From CAWBRT01 sp963832365 (GTDB lineage: Bacteria; Acidobacteriota; Terriglobia; Terriglobales; Acidobacteriaceae), in assembly GCA_963832365.1 (NCBI GenBank), contig CAWHUL010000011.1, forward strand, positions 124,001 through 188,000: a DNA stretch of 64,000 bases, in the 5' to 3' direction. The stretch's first letter is position 1; each line of letters begins with the position of its first letter. The position numbers and the translations under genes are program-made. Of the stretch, positions 17,765 to 28,342 are shown piece by piece. The notes beneath the pieces are model-generated. The model saw only the letters and a list, made by a program, of their open reading frames with translations. It made no database searches and had not been told where the DNA came from.

Positions 17765-20311
17765 CTACTCCGAAATCGCCCGAGCGTCGGGGATGACATT
17801 CTCGCTGCATTCCCCTTCACCGTATAGTTGCGGCAAAGGAAAAGATACCCAATCGGGCGGATAACTCTTCAAGTTCCAAATCTCGCCGGCATATTCACGG
17901 ATAGTGCGGTCGCTGCTGAACTTCGGAGAGCGCGCCGTGTTCAGGATCGCCTTGCGGTTCCACAGCGGACGATCCAGAAATTCCTGATCGATGCGCTGAT
18001 TGATCGCCATGTAAGCCGCCAGGTCGGCCACGTGGAAGAAACGGTCTCCACGATTAATCAATTCGTCGAAGATCCAGCGGAACAATCCAGGTTCCTGGGG
18101 CGAGAAGCGGTCATGGCTGAAGCAGTCCAAAATTCGCTTCACCTTGGGATCGCTCTCGTAGATCGCTCGTGGGCTATAAAGTCCCCGCTGCCGCATCATC
18201 TGAATCTCTTCCGCGCGCAGCCCGAAGATGTAAATATTGTCGCTGCCCGCCTCTTCCATCATCTCGACGTTCGCTCCGTCATAGGTCGCCACGGTGAGCG
18301 CTCCGTTCATCATCAGCTTCATATTTCCGGTGCCGGATGCCTCCATCCCGGCCGTCGAAATCTGCTCGCTGAGGTCGGCGGCGGGGATGATCACCTCCGC
18401 CAACGAAACCCGGTAGTCGGGTAGAAACGCTATCTTCAGCCGGTCTTTCACGCGCGGGTCGTAGTTCACCACCTCGGCGACGCTATGGATGAGCTTGATA
18501 ATCTGTTTGGCCGCCCAGTAGCCGGGCGCGGCTTTTCCGGCGAACAGCACCGTGCGCGGCACCGCGATTTCCTCGCCGTCTTCCACAATGCGCAGGTAGT
18601 CGCCGATGATGCGCAGCACGTTCAGCAGTTGGCGCTTATATTCGTGGATGCGCTTGATCTGCACATCGAACATCGAGGCCGGATCGACGATTACCCCCGT
18701 CTGTTCCTGGATGACCTTGCCGAGCCGCACCTTGTTGTTGTACTTCACGTCGGCGAAGCGCTGCTGAAATTCGGGCGAGTCCGCATATTCCTCCAGCTTT
18801 CGAAGCTCTTCCAGGTCGGTGATCCACTCATCGCCGATGGTTTCACACAGCAAGCGGGAGAGCTGCGGATTCGCCTTCAGAAGCCAGCGGCGCGGCGCCA
18901 CGCCGTTCGTTTTGTTGCTGAATTTTTCCGGCCATAGCTGAGCAAATTCCGGAACCAGGGTTGAGCGAAGCAGTTCGCTGTGCAAGGCTGAGACGCCGTT
19001 TACCGCGTGCGAGCCGACAATCGCCAGGTGCGACATGCGAACCTGTTTTTCATAGCCCTCTTCGATGATCGACATCTTCTGCACTTTGTCGCCGTCCATC
19101 CAGCTGAGACTGGAGAGTGCGCGGAGAAAGCGGTGATTGATGCCGAAGATGATCTGCGTGTGGCGCGGCAGCACGCGCTCCAGCAGCGACAAGCTCCACT
19201 TCTCCAGCGCCTCAGGCAGCAGCGTATGGTTGGTGTAAGCCAGCACTTTGCGCGTCAGCTTCCAAGCCGGCTCCCACTCCATTCCGTGATCGTCGATGAA
19301 CACCCGCATCAGCTCGGCCACCGCCAGCGCCGGGTGGGTATCGTTCATCTGGATGGCAACTTTGTCGGCGAATTGATCGAAGTTTTCGTACTCGTTCAGG
19401 TATCGGCGCACAATGTCGCGCACCGCGCAGGCGACCAGGAAATACTCCTGCACCAGTCGCAACTCGCGGCCCGCCACCACCGAATCGGACGGATACAAAA
19501 GCCGGGAAATATTCTCGGTGCCGATCTTCTGTTCCACCGCACGGATGTAGTCGCCGCGATTGAAAATCTCGATATCGAAATCATCCGAGGCACGGGCGCT
19601 GAACAGCCGCAAAAAATTTACCGTCTCGCCGTTGTAACCGGCCACGGGCATGTCATTCGGAACCCCGAGCACGATTTTGTAATCGGTCCAGTTTTGCCGG
19701 TAGTCTTCTTCGGCGTTGCGCAGATTCTCCACCCGCCCATAGAGCGGAATGACAATCGCCTGCTCGGGACGCGGAATCTCAAATGGCGTTCCGTTCGCTT
19801 TCCATCGGTCGGGTTTTTCCCGCTGAAATCCGTTGACGATCTCCTGCTTGAAGAGACCGTACTCGTAGTCGATGCCGTAGCCATAGCCCGGCATGCCCAT
19901 GGTCGCCATCGATTCCAGAAAACAGGCGGCCAGGCGTCCCAGTCCGCCGTTGCCAAGTCCGGCGTCTGTCTCGCTTTCCAGCACCCTGTCGAGCTCTTCG
20001 CCCATCGGGGCCAGAGCCTGCCGGGTTATTTCCATCAGACGCAGATTGCACAAGGTGTCGCCCAGCAGCCTGCCCATGAGGAATTCCATCGACAGATAGT
20101 AGAGCCGCTTGGCGCCGGCGGCGCGATAGCGAGATTCGGTCTGAAGCATGCGGTCGACGAGTTGATCGCGCACCGCCAGCGAAACCGGAGTGACGAACTC
20201 GCTGGTCGTCAATTCCTCTTCCCGCCTGACAAGCGTCCGCCGCACATGGCGCGAAATCGCCTGCCGCAGGATTTCGGCGGCCTGGACCTGATTCACTGAA
20301 TTATTGTTCAT
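17765..20311 (-). CDS. glgP: Glycogen/starch/alpha-glucan phosphorylase
   Basis: Cytosolic pyridoxal-phosphate enzyme releasing glucose 1-phosphate from alpha-1,4-glucans. At 848 residues it is full length. Family landmarks are YLSMEFLMGRLLGDTL (about residue 70), ETDAGLGNGGLGRLAACF, QMNDTHPALAVAELMR, RIHEYKRQLLN and the PLP-lysine region EASGTGNMKLMMNGAL. The ATG at 20311 starts MNNNSVNQVQ. No other glycogen genes are adjacent. The opposite strand is open for 430 codons purely as a codon-bias shadow. Confidence 0.95.
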   Translation of the reverse strand: MNNNSVNQVQAAEILRQAISRHVRRTLVRREEELTTSEFVTPVSLAVRDQLVDRMLQTESRYRAAGAKRLYYLSMEFLMGRLLGDTLCNLRLMEITRQALAPMGEELDRVLESETDAGLGNGGLGRLAACFLESMATMGMPGYGYGIDYEYGLFKQEIVNGFQREKPDRWKANGTPFEIPRPEQAIVIPLYGRVENLRNAEEDYRQNWTDYKIVLGVPNDMPVAGYNGETVNFLRLFSARASDDFDIEIFNRGDYIRAVEQKIGTENISRLLYPSDSVVAGRELRLVQEYFLVACAVRDIVRRYLNEYENFDQFADKVAIQMNDTHPALAVAELMRVFIDDHGMEWEPAWKLTRKVLAYTNHTLLPEALEKWSLSLLERVLPRHTQIIFGINHRFLRALSSLSWMDGDKVQKMSIIEEGYEKQVRMSHLAIVGSHAVNGVSALHSELLRSTLVPEFAQLWPEKFSNKTNGVAPRRWLLKANPQLSRLLCETIGDEWITDLEELRKLEEYADSPEFQQRFADVKYNNKVRLGKVIQEQTGVIVDPASMFDVQIKRIHEYKRQLLNVLRIIGDYLRIVEDGEEIAVPRTVLFAGKAAPGYWAAKQIIKLIHSVAEVVNYDPRVKDRLKIAFLPDYRVSLAEVIIPAADLSEQISTAGMEASGTGNMKLMMNGALTVATYDGANVEMMEEAGSDNIYIFGLRAEEIQMMRQRGLYSPRAIYESDPKVKRILDCFSHDRFSPQEPGLFRWIFDELINRGDRFFHVADLAAYMAINQRIDQEFLDRPLWNRKAILNTARSPKFSSDRTIREYAGEIWNLKSYPPDWVSFPLPQLYGEGECSENVIPDARAISE

Positions 20312-21002
20312 TAGTATTGGTCTGCGCTCGCGCTAAAGCTCTGCCGCGGGCGGCCATTCCGCTCCCACTCAGATCCGCCTAAATTGTAGAGCTTGCATGA
20401 ATCCCTAACCCGATTCTAACCGAAGCCCCACCCGGGCTGCTGAAAACAAGACGAATGCGCTAGTTCCAGTGTGCTTCCAACCATTAGATTCAACGCGGAG
20501 TAGCTGCGGCTTTAAGTTTTTGCGATCGGCGCTCGACGCGTCTCCTTTGTTCTTGCCGCCTGCTCATAATATCGGCCGCGAACGCCGTTCACAGCATCGC
20601 GCTGGCCGACTCAGGTCTTTTCCTGCATCCGAACTTGATTCGCATCGGGTGTTCGCCTCAATTGCCGTGTAGAAGATGCGCCCCCGGTACACCTTCGGCA
20701 CATTCTTCAAGAATTCGTTACTTAGGGTGAGTTCCTGCGTGGTCTAATCCAAGTGCACCAAATATAAAAAAATTTACCGCTTCCCGAAAGTGCGCGGTCG
20801 TGTGTGTTCTTTGCCTGACGCGCTGAGATACACCAGTTTCGCAAAAGGTATATCCCGCAAAGCAGCCGGGGGAGCGGGTTTTCGGGCAAACGCGTTGGCC
20901 GCCGAAACGAATCGAGAGGAATAGGCCGTATCGAGATCGGATCAAGCATATCTTCTGCCGTTGCCGTTTGAATTTCAACTCACGTTCTCAGGAGAGCATT
21001 GG
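20312..21002. other. Intergenic region between glgP and the Oar-like gene
   Basis: About 690 bases between divergent genes. Short open frames exist on both strands but have no initiation signal or recognisable product. The stretch around 20755-20790 is A/T-rich (AAATATAAAAAAATTTACC) and is the most likely promoter area. AGGAGAG at 20989 is the ribosome binding site of the next gene. I see no RNA gene. Confidence 0.4.
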
Positions 21003-24000
21003 ATGAAGTCAACGAACAGCAGGTGCCTCGCCGCTTCAGGGTCTCCGAAGACCTTTGCGCTGGCGATACTTTTTTGCATTCTGCTGCCTGTAGCGGCCCT
21101 TGCCCAATCAAATACGGCTGGCGCTATCGGCGGCACGGTCAGCGACCAGCTCAAGGCGGTGGTGTCCAACGCCACAATAACCGTTCAAAATCTCGCAACT
21201 CACGAGAAGAAGACCGGCAAGACGGACAGCTTCGGCAAGTTCCGCATCACAACGCTTTCCCCCGGCCCATACGAGGTGACGGTCGAAGCGCCATCGTTTG
21301 CGCCCTATCGGGTCTCGGGGTTGATCGTCGAAATTGGCCGTGTCACCGGGCTCCAGATTGGCCTGAAACTCGGCGCCGCCGTCGAGACCGTTCAAGTCAC
21401 CGACGAAGCCCCAACGGTCAACACGGTCCAGCCGGACTTTGCCAGCAACTTCGACAACACGACCATTGAAAATCTGCCGATCAATGGCCGCAAGTGGTCG
21501 AATTTCGCACTCTTGACGCCCGGCTTGGTTCCGGATGGTCCCTACGGGCTGATTAGTTTCCGCGGCATCAGCGGACTGCTGAACATGCATACCGTCGACG
21601 GCGGCAACAACAACGACGCGTTCTGGTCAGAAGAACGCGGCCGCACGCGCATGTCACACACCATCAGTCAGAGTGCGGTGCGCGAATTTCAGGTCAACAA
21701 CTCGAACTTTTCATCGGAGTACGGCGGCGCCGCCGGCGGCGTCATCAACACGGTCACCAAGAGCGGGTCCGCCAACCTTCACGGCGAAGCGTTCTACTTC
21801 CTTCGCGATAACAACATCCTCGGCGCGACCAACCCGTTCTCAACCGAGTATGTCGGCAACTCCGGCACAATCACTTCACAGCCGGTCAAGCCCTTGGATC
21901 GCCGCCAGCAGTTCGGCGGCAATCTCGGTGGGGCAATCATCAAAGACAAACTGTTCTGGTTCTTAAACTACGATGCCCAGCGGCTCAACTTCCCGGGCGT
22001 TGCCGCCCCTTCCGGCAGCACGTTTTTTTCTCCTGCCACCACCCAAACCACGCTGACCAGCACCGCTACCCAGTTGGGCTCAAGGTCCGACCTGAACACG
22101 ATTGCCAGGTATCTGGGACTTTGCGGCGGCGCCGGCTGCAACAACATTCCCCTTGCCATGCAGGCCCAAGTGCAGGGCTATTACACCGCTGCTCAGAACT
22201 TCCTGCTGTCCGAGACCGGCGTAGTTCCGCGCTCCGGCACTCAGGACGTCCTCTTCCCGAAGGTGGACTGGGTCATCAACAGCAAGAATACCTTCACCGC
22301 CAGTTACAACCGCATGCGCTGGAGCTCTCCCAACGGCGTTCAGACTGTTCCGGTTTACAACGACGGCATCGCCAGTTGGGGCAGCGACTACGTCAAGACC
22401 GATATGTTCATGGGGCGCCTGCGGTCCACGCTGACCAATAGCCTTGCCAGCGAATTCCGCTATCAGTTCGGGCGTGACTTCCAGTATCAAACCGCCAGCC
22501 CGCCGTCCGCTGCCGAGGTAAATAGCAATCTCGTCGGCGCCAGCGGCTACGTGCCGTCGATTTCCATCGCCTCGCAGTTGTGGATCGGCACCCCGAACAC
22601 CTTTACCCGCTACGCCTATCCCAATGAGACCCGCAACCAGTTTTCCGAAGTCATGAGCTGGGTACACGGGCACCACCTGCTCAAGTTTGGTTTCGACCTC
22701 GATCGCGTCAACGACGTTCAGAATTATCTTTATAACGGATACGGCTCTTATAGCTACAGCACTCTCGAAGCCTTCGTCGAGGACTATACGATTCTTCAGA
22801 ATCCGGCTCTCTTCGCCGGCAGGCCAGCCACTAACTGGAGCAGCTTTTCTCAGGCATTCGGACCCATCGGAGCCGAATTTCATACCTGGGATTACGCCGG
22901 ATTCATTCAGGACGATTGGAAGATCATGCGGCGTTTAACCGTCAACATCGGTCTGCGCTACGAGTACGAGCAGATGCCCACCGCGCAGTATCCCAATGTC
23001 AACTTTCCAACTCTGGCGCAATCGCAAGGCTCGTTGCTGGCCTCCTTGAACGGCGTGAACCCAACCTTGCGAATGCCCTCCGATAAGAACAATTTCGGTC
23101 CCCGAGTCGGATTCGCATGGGATGTCTCTGGCGACGCCAAGACCGCGCTTCGCGGCGGCTATGGCATGTACTATGGCCGCGTCAACAATGGCGCCATTGG
23201 CAGCGTCCTGCTGGGAAGCGGCATACCGGGCGTCACCCAGACCAATTACACCGTCCAGTACAACTCTCCCTGCGCCCCGAACTTCCCCCATGTCATTTCC
23301 TCCTCGTGCGTGGTTCCTTCGATTACGTACTTCGATCCGCACCTCCAGAATCCGCAGATCCACGAAATCGATCTGGTGCTGGAACGCGAGGTCGCCCGCA
23401 ATACGGTCGTCTCAGTCAGCTACCTGGGAACCTACGGGCGTCAGATGATGCAGTGGATCGACAAGAACCTTCCGAACAGTGAGCCAGCCACAACCGCCTC
23501 CTACATTTTCAACGGCGGTCCCTTCAATGGAAAGACCGTGAGCGTTCCGTTCTATGGCGGGGCCCGTCCAATCGCCAGCTACGGCGCCATCATCGATGCA
23601 ACCAGTGGCGCCAACTCCTCTTACAACGCGGTTGTTGTGCAGTTGAAGCGGCGCATGACCGCCGGCCTGCAGTTTCAAATGAGCTACACCTTTGCGCATG
23701 CGATCGACAACTCCGCCAACCCCTCGCAGACGCAGACCGCCAGCTACGGACAGGTTTACGACCCGAACAACCTGGCGCTGGAAAAAGGCAATTCGAACTA
23801 TGACGTCCGGCACCGCTTCGTGACTTCGCTGATCTGGCAGCCGCGCTATTTCCAGAACAGCAACAAGCTCGTCAAGACGACACTGAACGGGTGGAGCCTG
23901 GCTCCGGTGATGATCATCTCCAGCGGCAAACCTTACACGGAGTCGATCAGCGGCAACGATTACAACTGCAACGCGGGCAGTTGCAGCTCAAACTACGGAA

Positions 24001-24374
24001 TCGCCGGCGGCATCAATGGTTCGGGTGGAGTCTACCGCCTGGGCACCCTGTTGCCTCGCAACGACTTCCGTTATCCGGCCTTTTCCAATATCGACTTGCG
24101 GCTTGCCCGTAGTTTCAAATTTGCCGAACGTCAAAAGATCGAGGTCCTGGCGGAGGCATTCAACCTCTTCAATACCGAGCACGTCAGCAACCTCAACCAG
24201 ACGATGTACGTCGCTCAAAGCGCTTCGTCGGCGACTCCATTGGCTGGAGTTCCGGCGGTGCTCAACGCCGTGGACAACGTAACCGGCTATTCGCCGTTCG
24301 GTTCTCCCAGCGCCGCCGGCACAAACCTTTACCGCGAACGGCAGGTGCAGTTCGCCGTGCGCTATTCGTTCTAG
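21003..24374 (+). CDS. Oar-like TonB-dependent outer-membrane protein
   Basis: A 1123-residue outer-membrane protein of the carboxypeptidase-regulatory/Oar type expanded in Acidobacteria. The signal peptide ends near ALAQS (residue 37). Residues about 40-130 form the CarboxypepD_reg domain (GGTVSDQLKAVVSNATITV). Next come a plug-like domain (NLPINGRKWSNFALLTPG, SSEYGGAAGGVINTVTKSG) and a beta-barrel ending in the terminal aromatic AVRYSF. Such proteins probably import polymers or anchor at the surface; the ligand is unknown. Start ATG at 21003 follows AGGAGAG. Confidence 0.88.
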   Translation: MKSTNSRCLAASGSPKTFALAILFCILLPVAALAQSNTAGAIGGTVSDQLKAVVSNATITVQNLATHEKKTGKTDSFGKFRITTLSPGPYEVTVEAPSFAPYRVSGLIVEIGRVTGLQIGLKLGAAVETVQVTDEAPTVNTVQPDFASNFDNTTIENLPINGRKWSNFALLTPGLVPDGPYGLISFRGISGLLNMHTVDGGNNNDAFWSEERGRTRMSHTISQSAVREFQVNNSNFSSEYGGAAGGVINTVTKSGSANLHGEAFYFLRDNNILGATNPFSTEYVGNSGTITSQPVKPLDRRQQFGGNLGGAIIKDKLFWFLNYDAQRLNFPGVAAPSGSTFFSPATTQTTLTSTATQLGSRSDLNTIARYLGLCGGAGCNNIPLAMQAQVQGYYTAAQNFLLSETGVVPRSGTQDVLFPKVDWVINSKNTFTASYNRMRWSSPNGVQTVPVYNDGIASWGSDYVKTDMFMGRLRSTLTNSLASEFRYQFGRDFQYQTASPPSAAEVNSNLVGASGYVPSISIASQLWIGTPNTFTRYAYPNETRNQFSEVMSWVHGHHLLKFGFDLDRVNDVQNYLYNGYGSYSYSTLEAFVEDYTILQNPALFAGRPATNWSSFSQAFGPIGAEFHTWDYAGFIQDDWKIMRRLTVNIGLRYEYEQMPTAQYPNVNFPTLAQSQGSLLASLNGVNPTLRMPSDKNNFGPRVGFAWDVSGDAKTALRGGYGMYYGRVNNGAIGSVLLGSGIPGVTQTNYTVQYNSPCAPNFPHVISSSCVVPSITYFDPHLQNPQIHEIDLVLEREVARNTVVSVSYLGTYGRQMMQWIDKNLPNSEPATTASYIFNGGPFNGKTVSVPFYGGARPIASYGAIIDATSGANSSYNAVVVQLKRRMTAGLQFQMSYTFAHAIDNSANPSQTQTASYGQVYDPNNLALEKGNSNYDVRHRFVTSLIWQPRYFQNSNKLVKTTLNGWSLAPVMIISSGKPYTESISGNDYNCNAGSCSSNYGIAGGINGSGGVYRLGTLLPRNDFRYPAFSNIDLRLARSFKFAERQKIEVLAEAFNLFNTEHVSNLNQTMYVAQSASSATPLAGVPAVLNAVDNVTGYSPFGSPSAAGTNLYRERQVQFAVRYSF

Positions 24375-24408
24375 CTGTTCGATTGTCTGACTTGTTATCA
24401 TCGGGTGC

Positions 24409-24486
24409 CCCAGGTTCGCCCGCTTTTGGCTAACCTGGGTAGTTCTTCCTAGGTGGCCCACATTTGCCGCAGTTGGCTAATGTGGG
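24409..24486. repeat. Two extragenic hairpin repeats (GTGCCCC family)
   Basis: Hairpin one: CCCAGGTT (24409-24416) with AACCTGGG (24432-24439). Hairpin two: CCCACATT (24457-24464) with AATGTGGG (24479-24486). Both lie between the convergent Oar-like and alaS genes and could end transcription, though neither has a T-tract. The loops share TTGGCTAA, so the two are related copies. Confidence 0.6.
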
Positions 24487-24549
24487 AATGAAAGGAAGCC
24501 GGGTGCCCCGTTCAAGCGAAGCTTGGGTGGGGGTAGTTGGCTCGATCCT

Positions 24550-27402
24550 TCATTTCCCCGGCTGGAGCAACTCCTCGACAACTTCGTAGCTCGCGCTCAG
24601 AGCCGAGTCGAGCGCCTGCGGATCTTTGCCGCCTGCCTCCGCCATGTCGGGACGTCCGCCGCCGGAGCCGCCCACCTTCTGCGCCACCTTACCCACAATC
24701 TTGCCCGCCTGTACGCGAGCCGTGAGGTCCTTGGTGACACCGACGATGATCGCCACCTTGCCGTCGCTAACAGATCCCAGCACCACCACGCCGGAGCCGA
24801 TCTTGGTGCGCAGGTTGTCCATCAGGGTGCGCAGTTGCGGACGCTCCAGGTTGTCAGCGCGATGCGCCAGCACCTTCACGCCCTTGATCTCGCGCACTCG
24901 CTCGCCGATGGTCGCCACCGAAGATGAAGCCGACTTCATGCGCGCCTGTTCCAGCTCTTTGCGCAGCCGCTTGATTTCGTCTTCCTTGCGCTCCATCTCC
25001 AACCGCAGAGCCTCCGCCGGAGATGCATCCGAGCGCCCCACCAACCCGGAGACCATGCCTTCCAATTGATGATCCACCCGGAAGTGCCGCAGCGAGGCCT
25101 CGCCTGCCACCGCCTCCATCCGGCGCACGCCGGCCGAAACGCTGCTCTCCTTCAGAATCTTGATCAGCCCGATCTCGCCCGTGGCCGACGTGTGCGTGCC
25201 GCCGCACAGCTCGGTCGAAAAATCGCCGACCCGGATCACCCGCACCTTGTCGCCATACTTTTCGCCGAACAGCGCCATCGCCTTGTACTCGTTGACGGCC
25301 ACGTCGATGGGCACGTCCTCGATCACTTCCACGCGATCGTTGCGCAACACTTCGCGGTTTGCCAGATCCTCGATGTCCTGCAACTCTTCGTCTTCGACGC
25401 CGGTAAAGTGCGAAAAATCAAAGCGCAAATGGCTCTGATCGACCAGCGATCCGGCCTGCTTCACATGGGTGCCGAGCACGTTGCGCAGCGCCGCGTGCAG
25501 CAGATGCGTGCCGGTGTGATGGCGCATGGTCGCCCGCCGCAACTCGCCGTCGACCACCGCATCCACGCGATTGCCAATTACAATCGGCTGCCGCGCCGTC
25601 ACCTGGTGCGCGCGCACTCCCTGCACGGGATAGTGAACGCCGCTTACGTCCGCTACCAACGTGTTGTGGTCAGCCGCGTAGAGCCAGCCTTTGTCGGCCA
25701 CCTGCCCGCCCGCTTCGGCGTAAAACGGCGTGTGGTCGAGCACCAGTTCGCCTTGCTCGCCCGGCTTCAGCTCATGCACCGCCCTCGTCATCGTCGGACA
25801 ATGAATAAGACTTTGCAGTCGAGGTCTCGGGTCTTTCGTAGCCCTCAAAAACCGACTGTGGATAAGACTTGGTCATGTAACCGGGTGGCTGCTCGGCGAC
25901 ATGGATCAATGCCGGAACTTCCCGTGCAGCAAATTGCAGAAACACCGGACTCGCCGTCGCCTTGCCTGCGCCGCCCTTCCAACTGGCCCGCGCGCGTGCC
26001 TGCTCCTCTTGCATGGCTTGGTCGAAACCGGCTTCGTCGAATACCCATCCGCGATCCAAAACGGCAGCGGCTATGAAATCACGCGGCAATCCAAAGGTTT
26101 CGAATAGCTTGAAAGCTTTCTTACCATCGTACTTAACCACCGCCCGATCAGCGTCAATTCCCTGATGTCTCAGCTCAAGTAGCCGCTCTGTATGAGCCTG
26201 TTCCAAATCTTCCTCAAGGGGTCGCGACCCAATATCCAACATGTGCGCAAAGCGTTTCTCCTCAGCCTCTACCGCTTTGGCGACGCGCTCAGCCGAGCCG
26301 TTCAGCTCCGGATACGCCTCCTGCATCAGGTCGCGCACGGCAAACACCATCTCGTAGAGAAACGGCTTGCTCTGCCCAAGAAGACGTCCATGCCGAATTG
26401 CCCGGCGGATGATCTTGCGCAGCACGTAGCCGCGTCCTTCGTTCGCTGGAATGACCCCATCGCTAATGAGGAACGTCGCGGCGCGAGCGTGATCGGAGAT
26501 CACCCGCAACGAAGCCGCGCTTTTCGATTTCGCCTCTCTTTCGGCTTCCTCTTCCAGCGAAGTTCCCGTCAGCTCCGCCGCGCGCTTAATCAGCGGCGTG
26601 AATAGATCTGTGTCGTAGTTGCTCATCACGCCTTGCAGAACAGCCGCTCACGCGCTCCAGTCCCGCGCCGGTATCAATCGAAGGCTTGGGCAGCGGCGTC
26701 AGCTTGCCATCGGAGTCGCGCACGAACTGCATGAACACCAGGTTCCATATCTCCACGTAGCGCCCGCACTCGCACGGAAACTTGCACTCGCCCGCCGCGC
26801 ACTCTGGCATTCTTCTTGTCCGAGGACTCCACTCCCATGTCGTAGTGCAGTTCGCTGCACGGGCCGCAGGGACCTGTGTCGCCCATCGCCCAGAAGTTGT
26901 CCTTGGTCCCCATCTCGAAGATGCGCTCGGCGGGCACGCCCACACTCAGCCAGTGCCCGTAGGCTTCGTCGTCGCGCGGCACGCCGCCCTCGCCCTTGAA
27001 GATGGTCGCGTAGAGCTTGCTGCCGTCGATGCCGTACCACTGCGGAGAGGTCACCAGCTCCCAGGCGTAGGCGACGGCGTCTTTCTTGAAGTAATCGCCA
27101 AACGAGAAGTTCCCCAGCATCTCGAAGAACGTGTGGTGACGATTGGTGAAGCCGACGTTTTCCAGATCGTTGTGCTTACCGCCCGCGCGAACGCACTTCT
27201 GCGACGTGGTAGCACGCTGGTAGTCGCGCTTCTCCAGTCCCAGGAAAACGTCCTTGAACTGGTTCATGCCGGCGTTGGTAAACAGCAGCGTCGGATCGTT
27301 GGCCGGCACCAGCGAAGACGAGTGAACCTCTTTATGTCCCTTTGAGATAAAGAAGTCCAGGAACATGCGTCGAACATCATTGCCTGAGGGCTTTGGCTTC
27401 AT
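24550..27402 (-). CDS. alaS: Alanyl-tRNA synthetase, three frameshifts
   Basis: Charges tRNA-Ala; essential. The aminoacylation core starts at MKPKPSGNDVRRMFLDFF (ATG 27402) with TNAGMNQFKDVFLG and NRHHTFFEMLGNFSFGDYF. The editing domain holds the HTGTHLLHAALRN and CGGTH zinc motifs, and the C-terminal DHHA1 domain ends the protein. The reading frame changes three times, each by one base: near 26807 (restoring NPECAAGECKF), near 26645 (restoring SAVLQGVMSNYD), and around 25780-25805. The net direction is always an extra base. An essential gene with three such events points to assembly error. Corrected length is about 949 residues. Confidence 0.93.
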
Positions 27403-27802
27403 AATTTTGCGAGTTCCCAAAGGAGTGTCGCCCGTGCCTCAAACGGCTGCGGGGGAAGGGAACTGAACTGTTGATTTTAACATCCGGTATGACGGCGGGT
27501 GCCGCGGTGGGGGGCGAAGCCGCAGCAAATCCCAAGCGTTGTCATCCTGAGCGCAGCGAAGGATCCCGCGAGACTGTCCTTCTCTGCGCCGCTGCTGGAT
27601 TTCTTAATAAAACCCTGCGGCCTCGCCTCCAGCCCCACGCTGTGTTGGGATTCTTCGCTCCCGATGGTTGCTCAGAATGACATCCCTAACCCTGAACATT
27701 GATTGCTGGGCCGGCTGGCTGTGGCCCCCTGTTGGCTTGAGTGGGGTTGTTCTCGCAAAATCCATTTCATCTTCCGCCCGTCCGGAGTTACTATTCATTT
27801 CG
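27403..27802. repeat. Gap upstream of alaS holding palindromic repeat copy 2
   Basis: The 400-base divergent gap contains a TGTCAT...ATGACA element at 27540-27682: it begins TGTCATCCTGAGCGCAGCGA and ends TTGCTCAGAATGACA. The rest shows no gene. The alaS start has no clear Shine-Dalgarno. Confidence 0.65.
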
Positions 27803-28196
27803 ATGAGACCTAATCCGATTCTGCTGATTGTTTTGCTGATGGCTTCACTGCTGGCCGCGCAAGAGACTCCGAAGAACAGTGCTCCCGACGCGAGCGCCAA
27901 GGTTCCGACGCATCAGCGCCGACCGCGGCGACTGCACCGCCTCGTTCGACGTGCTCGACGACAAAGGCAAGCCGGTGTACCAGGCGGCGATCCACGTCCT
28001 CGTTCGTTGGGGAGTGGCGCACAAAACCGATCTGACGGTGAGCACCAACTACTATGGCAAGGCGGAGTTCACCGGGCTGCCGAACTACTCGAAGAAAGCG
28101 ATTCAGTTCGATGTCAAGTCAGGCGACAAACAGGGCATCGTCTTCTTCGATCCGGGTAACCAGTGTCACGCGAAATTCACGGTGGAGCTGCGGTAA
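27803..28196 (+). CDS. Small secreted protein, one-base frameshift
   Basis: About 130 residues. The ATG at 27803 opens a signal peptide (MRPNPILLIVLLMASLLAAQ). After one surplus base near 27906 is removed the product continues ISADRGDCTASFDVLDDKG, then a beta-rich domain with VSTNYYGKAEFTGLP and ends KFTVELR. The mature part resembles Ig-like/carboxypeptidase-regulatory folds common in secreted acidobacterial proteins. Cysteines near residues 42 and 122 could form a disulfide. Function is unknown. Confidence 0.65.
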
Positions 28197-28208
28197 GAAA
28201 ATCAACAA

Positions 28209-28248
28209 CCCCAGGTTAGCGCCGAAAACCGCGGCGCGGAACCTGGGG
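28209..28248. repeat. Extragenic hairpin repeat (GTGCCCC family)
   Basis: CCCCAGGTT at 28209-28217 pairs with AACCTGGGG at 28240-28248. It is followed by CACCC, as in the copies at 8145 and 24409. Confidence 0.65.
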
Positions 28249-28284
28249 CACCCGGCAGGATAACAAATATTCACGTCTTGGGTG

Positions 28285-28322
28285 CCCTACCCTTGCGCCG
28301 TGGTTTCGGCGCAAGGGTGGGG
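28285..28322. terminator. Strong hairpin, likely bidirectional terminator
   Basis: Nearly perfect inverted repeat: CCCTACCCTTGCGCC pairs with GGCGCAAGGGTGGGG around an 8-base loop. It lies between the convergent small secreted protein and the DNA glycosylase, 21 bases from the latter's stop. The plus-strand side is followed by CTTCTTT, a weak T-tract. Confidence 0.55.
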
Positions 28323-28342
28323 CTTCTTTAGTGACACGATGC

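Noticed and set aside
19007..20299. 430-codon open frame antisense to glgP
   Set aside because: Shadow of glycogen phosphorylase; no start signal.
20469..20978. Short open frames in the glgP-Oar gap
   Set aside because: No ribosome binding sites, no domains, overlapping frames on both strands; judged noncoding.
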